This document shows positions 6,870-11,120 of a stretch of DNA of 11,120 nucleotides, piece by piece (positions within the stretch are counted from its first letter, which is position 1; each line of letters starts with the position of its first letter). Source of the stretch: JALYIM01 sp040003205 (GTDB lineage Bacteria > Acidobacteriota > Terriglobia > Terriglobales > Acidobacteriaceae). Position numbers and translations under genes: made by a program. The notes beneath the pieces were generated by a model, which was given only the letters and a program-made list of their open reading frames with translations, was not told the origin of the DNA and made no database searches. Location: the NCBI GenBank assembly GCA_040003205.1, contig JBDUDA010000087.1, positions 1 through 11,120 on the forward strand, in the 5' to 3' direction.

Positions 6870-7574
6870 CTAGTGCGATTGAATCTGGGTTTTTCCATTC
6901 GTTTTCAGCTTAAATACGCCGTCTGAAATCTTCTCATTCAGTTCGATATCGGAGTACTTTGCGAGCCGATAGTCTCCTTGACCGGAGAAAAGCTTTTGCT
7001 GCACTGAGATGCCTCGATCGTTAATCCAAAGCGTGATTTGGGGAAAGTTGCTACGCACCTTCTCAGACTTCGGCACCAGATTGAGCTTGGCGGTTTGTTC
7101 TCCGCCAATCTTTTCCTGGCCCTGATAGGTGACATCGAAAGCTTTCAGCATAGCCTGGCCGGAGCCCCCAAAACCAAGCACCAGAAAACTCTCAACCGCT
7201 TCTTTATTCTTGCCGACGGGGTACTCGTTAACTACGTTGGCCTGGTACACGGAAACTTTGTCGTCCGCGAACAGCACATACTTAGGTTGTGCCTTGCCGT
7301 TGTATTCACTAATCTCAGCCGCCATCTGAATTTCTTTACTCGCCCGGCGGAAGTAAATTTTGCCTTTTTGGCTATCCGTATCGTCAACCGCTTTGTAGTA
7401 CTGGTCCCAGACAAAATCAGCTTTTGCGCTGCGGAACTTCGCCGCCAGGGTATCCATTCGGTTCAGGACTTTCTCGAGGTCAGCACCGGGAACGGCGCTA
7501 TCGGGCTGCTGAGTGAAGCCCGTGCTTACGCCGATGACTGCTAAAAACAGCCCGCACAAAACAAAACGCTTCAC
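6870..7574 (-). CDS. LolA-like outer-membrane lipoprotein carrier, periplasmic
   Basis: 234 residues. An N-terminal signal peptide (MKRFVLCGLFLAVIGVSTGF, then TQQ) points to the periplasm. The body has the pattern of the LolA/LolB-type open beta-barrel: a leading helix (VLNRMDTLAAKF, about 36-47), strands with YFRR and KYVLFADDKVSVYQ, then VGKNKEAVESFLVLGFGGSG (120-139), which is close to what I recall of divergent LolA-like proteins in Acidobacteriota-type genomes. Family members bind lipoprotein acyl chains released by LolCDE and ferry them to the outer membrane; whether this copy is the main carrier or a paralogue cannot be told. The start is GTG at 7574, with AAGGA five bases before it. 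It lies 34 bases after the 130-aa membrane protein on the same strand, so it is probably co-transcribed with that gene and serS. Confidence 0.82.
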   Translation of the reverse strand: MKRFVLCGLFLAVIGVSTGFTQQPDSAVPGADLEKVLNRMDTLAAKFRSAKADFVWDQYYKAVDDTDSQKGKIYFRRASKEIQMAAEISEYNGKAQPKYVLFADDKVSVYQANVVNEYPVGKNKEAVESFLVLGFGGSGQAMLKAFDVTYQGQEKIGGEQTAKLNLVPKSEKVRSNFPQITLWINDRGISVQQKLFSGQGDYRLAKYSDIELNEKISDGVFKLKTNGKTQIQSH

Positions 7575-7578
7575 GTTT

Positions 7579-7584
7579 TTCCTT
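7579..7584 (-). promoter_or_regulatory. Ribosome binding site that fixes the lolA-like GTG start
   Basis: AAGGAA on the minus strand, with the AAGGA core five bases from the GTG at 7574. This is the best Shine-Dalgarno among the minus-strand genes here. It supports the GTG start, which also gives a complete signal peptide. Confidence 0.6.
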
Positions 7585-7608
7585 CGAACCTGTCTATCGA
7601 TAATTACG

Positions 7609-8001
7609 CTACTGCTTCTCCACCCAAACTTTGTAATTCAGCACGTGCCCGCTACGGTCGAGCACGGGTTCGATCCTGGTAATGCTTACCTCGCCCGAGA
7701 TTGGCTCGATTACTCGCAACAATTCGCCTCGCAGTTCGTGAAAGTCTTGCGATGAAGAACTTGCTGAGCTGACGATTGCCGCGCCTGACACCTGGTAAAT
7801 GAGTCCGCCCTTCCCGTCGGGAGTGATTACTACTTCGCTACGATGCGGATTGCGCTCGACAGGTTTGTCATTGAAGTTGATCCAGCGGGGAGAAAACAAA
7901 ATGAAGATCAGGATGAGGGTGACCATTACGTCATAATGAATTGTTCCCCGCTCATAGGACCATAGGACGTAATTGCGAACTGTGCGCCAAATTGGGGTCA
8001 T
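7609..8001 (-). CDS. Single-pass membrane protein of unknown function, 130 aa
   Basis: I chose the ATG at 8001 although the frame stays open upstream to 8223. The extra 74 codons would overlap the 3' end of serS, are rich in Arg/Trp/Cys and look like out-of-frame serS; the protein proper begins MTPIWRTVRNYVLW. Residues 1-22 are basic and aromatic with SYERGT. A membrane helix follows (about 24-38, YDVMVTLILIFILF), ending at SPRW. The remaining 90 residues should be periplasmic: a hydrophilic segment (DKPVERNPHRSEVVIT), a Ser-rich stretch IVSSASSSS (76-84) and a C-terminal part (HELRGELLRVIEP to VWVEKQ) of mixed strand and helix character. I cannot name a family. Placement between serS and a LolA-like gene, 85 and 34 bases from each, suggests an operon and a role in the envelope, but that is only context. 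Confidence 0.7.
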   Translation of the reverse strand: MTPIWRTVRNYVLWSYERGTIHYDVMVTLILIFILFSPRWINFNDKPVERNPHRSEVVITPDGKGGLIYQVSGAAIVSSASSSSQDFHELRGELLRVIEPISGEVSITRIEPVLDRSGHVLNYKVWVEKQ

Positions 8002-8086
8002 TCGATCTTGGGGCACGCTTCCAGGAGTAACGGCAATGTCGGCCCTGTCCAAGTCTAGTTTCCACTCACGGTCTTGGCAACGACCT

Positions 8087-9379
8087 TCATAATTGCCTCG
8101 GCACAATACGGTCTGTGCCCATATATGCGCGCAGCGCTTCTGGAATGAGAACGCTGCCGTCCGCCTGCTGGTAGTTTTCAACAATCGCCACCCAGGTTCG
8201 TCCCACCGCCAAAGCGCTGCCATTCAGGGTGTGCACGAATTCCGTCTTACCCTTGCCCTCGCGTTTGAACCGTATGTTGGCGCGTCGCGCCTGAAACGAT
8301 TCGAAGTTCGAGCACGAGGAAATCTCGCGAAACAGTTTTTGGCCCGGAAGCCACACCTCGATGTCGTAAGTCTTCGCCGACGAAAATCCCATGTCCCCTG
8401 TAGAAAGCGACATAATGCGATAGTGGAGTCCGAGCTTTTGCAGAACAGTTTCCGCATCATGAGTGAGTTTTTCGAGTTGCTCGTAAGAATCTTCGGGACG
8501 CGCGAATTTGACCAGTTCAACTTTTTGAAACTGATGTTGGCGAATGATGCCCCGAACGTCCTTACCGTAAGAACCGGCTTCGCTGCGGAAGCACGGCGTG
8601 TAGGCAGTCAGTGAAATCGGCAGTTTCGTCGCGCTCAATATCTCGTCGCGAAAAAGGTTAGTGACTGGAACTTCCGCAGTGGGAATCAACCAAAAATCTT
8701 TTTCTCCATGAGGTACGCGGAAAAGATCGGAGGCAAATTTTGGCAGCTGCCCGGTGCCGTACATGGATTCGGAGTTGACGAGGTAAGGGGGCAGAACTTC
8801 TGTGTATCCGTGCTCGCGGGTATGCAGGTCGAGCATGAAATTTGCCAAAGCCCGCTCAAGCCGGGCTCCATCTTCCCAATAGACGGCAAAACGCGCCCCG
8901 GCAATTTTAGCGGCCCGCTGCAAATCCAGCACCCCGAGCTGCTCTCCCAGTTCCCAATGCGATTTCGGAGTAAAGCTGAATTCCGGCGGATTGCCCCAGC
9001 GCCGCACTTCCACATTGTCGTCCGCGCCTTTACCCACCGGCACGCTGGCATGAGGCATATTGGGAATGCCAGTCAGTATTTGGTGCAGCGAGCTCTCGTA
9101 TTCCGCGACCGCCCGTTCCAGCTCCTGAATCTGCTCACGCAGATTCTTGGTGTCGGCAATGAGTTCGCTGGCGTCCGCCCCTGTTTTCTTAACTTTCGCA
9201 ATTTCTTCCGATGCGCGATTGCGATGCGCCTTCAGGGTGTCGGAAGAAGCGATGGCCTGCCTGCGCTGGGCATCAATCTGTCCGAAATCTTTTAACACCT
9301 GTGCAGGATTCGCACCGCGCTGTAGCAGTTTCTCTTCTACGAATGCCAAATTGTCGCGCACAAAGTTGAGATCAAGCAT
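8087..9379 (-). CDS. serS: Seryl-tRNA synthetase
   Basis: 430 residues, matching the bacterial enzyme end to end. It activates serine and charges tRNA-Ser (and tRNA-Sec where present) in the cytoplasm. The N-terminal MLDLNFVRDN and the long two-helix coiled-coil arm (about 28-100), which holds the tRNA, are followed by IPNMPHASVPVGK. The class II core then has YGTGQLPKF (207-215), the serine-binding TAEVPVTN (234-241), motif 2 CFRSEAGSYGKD (263-274) with RQHQF (280-284), FREISSCSNFESFQARR (350-366), and motif 3 from NGSALAVGRT (386-395) to ENYQQADGS (401-409). No key residue is missing. The ATG at 9379 gives the usual N-terminus; its ribosome binding site is weak. It is the first gene of a probable minus-strand operon with the 130-aa membrane protein and the lolA-like gene. 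No T-box leader was recognised upstream. Confidence 0.98.
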   Translation of the reverse strand: MLDLNFVRDNLAFVEEKLLQRGANPAQVLKDFGQIDAQRRQAIASSDTLKAHRNRASEEIAKVKKTGADASELIADTKNLREQIQELERAVAEYESSLHQILTGIPNMPHASVPVGKGADDNVEVRRWGNPPEFSFTPKSHWELGEQLGVLDLQRAAKIAGARFAVYWEDGARLERALANFMLDLHTREHGYTEVLPPYLVNSESMYGTGQLPKFASDLFRVPHGEKDFWLIPTAEVPVTNLFRDEILSATKLPISLTAYTPCFRSEAGSYGKDVRGIIRQHQFQKVELVKFARPEDSYEQLEKLTHDAETVLQKLGLHYRIMSLSTGDMGFSSAKTYDIEVWLPGQKLFREISSCSNFESFQARRANIRFKREGKGKTEFVHTLNGSALAVGRTWVAIVENYQQADGSVLIPEALRAYMGTDRIVPRQL

Positions 9380-9648
9380 GGAGGCTAACTACTCTACCTA
9401 AAAAATGTGGCGGTTGCACGGGGAGAACCAGGTTTATCCGGCGCGCGGACCCGCAGGGCGCGAGAAGATTGTGGAGCGAGTGTAGGGATATCTCGACTGC
9501 GCTCAAGATGACAATGTTCAAAGTGGTTATTTAGCGCGGGCCCAGCTTGCTCAAGAACACAAAACTGAATATTGTCATGTTGAGCGGAAGCAGTCGCGAC
9601 AGCGACGCGTGCAGTCGAAACATCTTTATGCCAAGTAGAACCCTTGCG
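9380..9648. other. Divergent spacer between serS and pyrD
   Basis: 269 bases holding promoters for both directions and two repeat copies in opposite orientation. A weak plus-strand pair, TTGCTC (9547-9552) and TATTGT (9570-9575) with 17 bases between, could serve pyrD, but its -10 box overlaps the first bases of repeat copy C. No convincing serS promoter stands out; positions 9380-9480 contain only a GC-rich stretch (9438-9470). Confidence 0.5.
9481..9513 (-). repeat. Interspersed repeat, copy B (inverted, short form)
   Basis: Read on the minus strand it starts TGTCATCTTGAGCG and goes straight on through CAGTCGAGATATCCCTACA without the inner insert of 25-35 bases seen in copies A and C. It faces copy C: 9499-9514 pairs with 9571-9586 with about one mismatch in 16, across a 56-base loop. 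Confidence 0.65.
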
Positions 9649-9654
9649 ATGACG
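9573..9654 (+). repeat. Interspersed repeat, copy C, running into the pyrD start codon
   Basis: It starts TGTCATGTTGAGCG, then has a 25-base insert (9587-9611) with a perfect small hairpin, GTCGC (9593-9597), loop GACA, GCGAC (9602-9606), then CAGTCGAAACATCTTTATG. About 20 bases later the sequence GATGAC (9648-9653) complements the TGTCAT at its head, suggesting inverted ends. That closing box contains the pyrD ATG (9649). The distal limit is less certain than the head. Confidence 0.6.
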
Positions 9655-10593
9655 AATCATCCCCCACGAGAGAACGGTCCGGACCTCAGCGTCAGTTTTG
9701 CCGGCATCCCGCTTAAAAACCCGGTCATCGCTGCCAGCGGTACATTCGGTTATGGTTTCGAGTTCGAAGACATTGTTCACCTCGACAGACTAGGCGGATT
9801 CGTGGTCAAGGGCCTCTCCCGCGAACCAATGGCTGGGAATCCGCCACCCCGTTTGTATGAAACCGCCGCCGGCATGCTGAATGCGATTGGCCTGCAAAAC
9901 ATTGGCGCACGTGCCTTCGTGAGTGAGAAATTGCCCCATCTGCGGGAGATCAAAGACATCGTTGTGTTCGCCAATGTCTTCGGATACACACGCGAAGATT
10001 ACGAAGCCACCATCCACATTCTCAACGAGGGCGAAGGCATCGCGGCTTATGAGCTGAATGTTTCCTGTCCGAATACCGACCACGGAGGGATTCAATTCGG
10101 CAGCGATCCCCGTTCGCTCGATGAAGTAGTGACTACCGCCAAACGGATCTCACGCAGGCCCCTGATCGTGAAGCTTTCTCCCAATGTGACCAGCATCGCG
10201 CAGATGGCGTACATCGCCCAGGAAGCCGGAGCCGATGCGCTTTCACTGGTGAACACTTTTGTCGCCATGGCGATTGACGCCGAGACTCGTAAGCCGCGCA
10301 TCGCGAACGTTACCGCCGGACTTTCCGGGCCCGGCATAAAACCTATCGCCCTGCGCATGGTTTACGACGCCGCGCGCACGGTGAAGATACCCATTCTTGG
10401 CATGGGCGGCATTTCGACGGCCAGCGACATCATTGAGTTCATGCTTGCCGGGGCCACGGCCGTGCAGATCGGAACTGCCAGCTACTGGGACCCCTGCGCC
10501 ACGGAAAAAATAGTTACGGAATTAAAAAGCTGGTGCGCACAACACCACATCACCCGGCTGACAGAATTGACTGGTGGACTAGTTACCGAGTGA
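9649..10593 (+). CDS. pyrD: Dihydroorotate dehydrogenase, class 1B catalytic subunit
   Basis: Oxidises dihydroorotate to orotate in pyrimidine synthesis, using FMN, in the cytoplasm. From the ATG at 9649 the protein has 314 residues, close to the family's 300-312. LSVSFAGIPLKNPVIAASGTFGYG (13-36, written here by its ends: LSVSF and GTFGYG) opens the barrel. FMN contacts include Lys54 (VVKG), Asn78 and Asn84 (NAIGLQN) and Lys175 (VKLSPN), with the phosphate site at GMGGI (251-255) and GTA (275-277). The base is Cys140 in NVSCPN; cysteine there marks class 1, while class 2 uses serine. Overall similarity to PyrDB favours 1B, which normally pairs with the flavin/iron-sulfur subunit PyrK and passes electrons to NAD. 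No pyrK lies in the window. The frame is open upstream to 9547, but those 34 codons run through repeat copy C and do not resemble the family. msrA follows after 79 bases. Confidence 0.95.
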   Translation: MTNHPPRENGPDLSVSFAGIPLKNPVIAASGTFGYGFEFEDIVHLDRLGGFVVKGLSREPMAGNPPPRLYETAAGMLNAIGLQNIGARAFVSEKLPHLREIKDIVVFANVFGYTREDYEATIHILNEGEGIAAYELNVSCPNTDHGGIQFGSDPRSLDEVVTTAKRISRRPLIVKLSPNVTSIAQMAYIAQEAGADALSLVNTFVAMAIDAETRKPRIANVTAGLSGPGIKPIALRMVYDAARTVKIPILGMGGISTASDIIEFMLAGATAVQIGTASYWDPCATEKIVTELKSWCAQHHITRLTELTGGLVTE

Positions 10594-10657
10594 CAGGGTT
10601 TGTGAGGAAATTCGAGAGCGCGTCATTTCCGCGCCATCGGCATCTAATCCACATATC

Positions 10658-10663
10658 AAGGAG
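10658..10663 (+). promoter_or_regulatory. Strong ribosome binding site of msrA
   Basis: AAGGAG, nine bases before the ATG at 10673. It is the strongest Shine-Dalgarno in the window and settles the msrA start against in-frame alternatives. Confidence 0.75.
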
Positions 10664-10672
10664 AACAGACAA

Positions 10673-11120
10673 ATGTCTAGCGCTACCTTCGCGGCCGGCT
10701 GTTTTTGGGGAGTGGAAGCTACTTTCCGACAGTTGCCGGGCGTAACTTCGACCCGGGTTGGATACATCGGCGGCGATTTCGAGAATCCCACCTACCAGGA
10801 TGTATGCAGCAGCCGTACCGGCCACGCCGAGGCCGTCGAAGTGGTTTACGATCCTGCCAAAGTTTCGTACGACAAACTGCTGGAGATCTTCTGGGACAAT
10901 CATGATCCGACTCAGCTAAACCGCCAGGGCCCGGACACCGGAACCCAGTACCGTTCCGCCATATTTTTTCATTCGTCCGAACAGGAAGCCGCGGCCAAGG
11001 CCTCAAAAGCGATGTTGGAAAAAACTCATCGCTTCAACCGACCGGTCGTCACGCAGATTGTTCCGGCAGTGAAGTTTTATCCGGCGGAAGACTATCACCA
11101 GCAATATCTTGAGAAACGTG
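10673..11120 (+). CDS. msrA: Peptide methionine sulfoxide reductase MsrA, cut by the right edge
   Basis: Reduces the S-form of methionine sulfoxide in proteins, repairing oxidative damage. 149 codons are visible. The catalytic GCFWGVE lies at 9-15 with nucleophile Cys10 and Glu15 near the N-terminus, with no extra leader, so this copy is cytoplasmic. Then come VGYIGG (29-34), SSRTGHAEAVEVVYDP (46-61), FWDNHDPTQLNRQGPDTGTQYRS (its ends at 73 and 95) and the late motif FYPAEDYHQQYLEK (135-148), all typical and in order. The usual length is 155-180 residues, so little is missing; any resolving cysteine beyond the edge cannot be judged, and a fusion to MsrB is not excluded. It lies 79 bases after pyrD on the same strand. 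It may be read from the same transcript, though the gap has room for its own promoter. Confidence 0.97.
   Translation, partial: MSSATFAAGCFWGVEATFRQLPGVTSTRVGYIGGDFENPTYQDVCSSRTGHAEAVEVVYDPAKVSYDKLLEIFWDNHDPTQLNRQGPDTGTQYRSAIFFHSSEQEAAAKASKAMLEKTHRFNRPVVTQIVPAVKFYPAEDYHQQYLEKR

Noticed and set aside
7038..7544. 168-codon plus-strand frame opposite the lolA-like gene
   Set aside because: The minus strand has a signal peptide, a good ribosome binding site and a family-like sequence; the opposite frame has none of these.
8002..8223. N-terminal extension of the 130-aa membrane protein into serS
   Set aside because: The 74 extra codons overlap serS coding DNA out of frame, are compositionally odd (Arg, Trp and Cys rich), and the ATG at 8001 gives a normal short basic start before the membrane helix.
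8708..9295. 195-codon plus-strand frame, and another at 8093-8614, opposite serS
   Set aside because: serS is complete and certain; these are antisense by-products of its codon use.
9547..9648. Upstream start for pyrD adding 34 residues
   Set aside because: The extension is encoded by repeat DNA and does not resemble the N-terminus of the PyrD family; the protein length from 9649 fits class 1B.
10606..10630. GGAAAT/ATTTCC inverted repeat after pyrD as a terminator
   Set aside because: The six-base stem has a 13-base loop and no T-run follows; it lies in the leader of msrA and is probably incidental.

Overview
The window reads as ordinary chromosomal DNA of a mid-to-high-GC, double-membraned bacterium. 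A LolA-type lipoprotein carrier implies an outer membrane. Very large polysaccharide enzymes, a class 1B dihydroorotate dehydrogenase and intergenic repeats of the form TGTCAn(n)TTGAGCG...GTCGA...ATC...TA together remind me most of Acidobacteriota (Koribacter/Terriglobia type). That placement is an inference from gene style and repeats. No rRNA, tRNA, CRISPR array, insertion sequence or phage gene was found.

Layout, left to right. (1) Positions 1-1300, minus strand: a tryptophanase cut by the left edge, lying 42 bases downstream of (2) 1343-4852, minus strand: a 1169-residue membrane protein that joins a GH18 hydrolase domain, a NodB polysaccharide deacetylase domain and a processive GT2 synthase domain. 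(3) A 129-base divergent spacer (4853-4981) with a good sigma70-like promoter candidate for each direction. (4) 4982-6364, plus strand: a GT-C (PMT/ArnT-like) membrane glycosyltransferase whose GTG start falls at the predicted transcription start. (5) 6365-6869: a 505-base gap holding a repeat copy and a possible small minus-strand transcription unit of 71 codons. (6) 6870-9379, minus strand: serS, a 130-residue single-pass membrane protein and a LolA-like carrier, probably one operon. (7) 9380-9648: a divergent spacer carrying two repeat copies in opposite orientation. (8) 9649-10593, plus strand: pyrD of class 1B, then 10673 to the right edge: msrA with a strong ribosome binding site.

How the genes fit together. 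The GH18-deacetylase-GT2 protein has the parts to polymerise a sugar at the cytoplasmic face, carry it across the membrane, and then deacetylate and cut it outside. This resembles the PgaB plus PgaC division of labour in poly-N-acetylglucosamine synthesis, placed in one chain. The divergent GT-C enzyme would transfer sugars from a lipid carrier on the outer face of the inner membrane, so the two form a small envelope-glycan locus. The serS/130-aa/lolA group joins housekeeping translation to envelope biogenesis. pyrD and msrA are metabolic and repair genes with no evident functional link.

The most interesting items are the three-enzyme fusion, the repeat family whose distal end merges into the pyrD start codon, the possible leaderless GT-C gene and the possible small transcription unit at 6482-6835.
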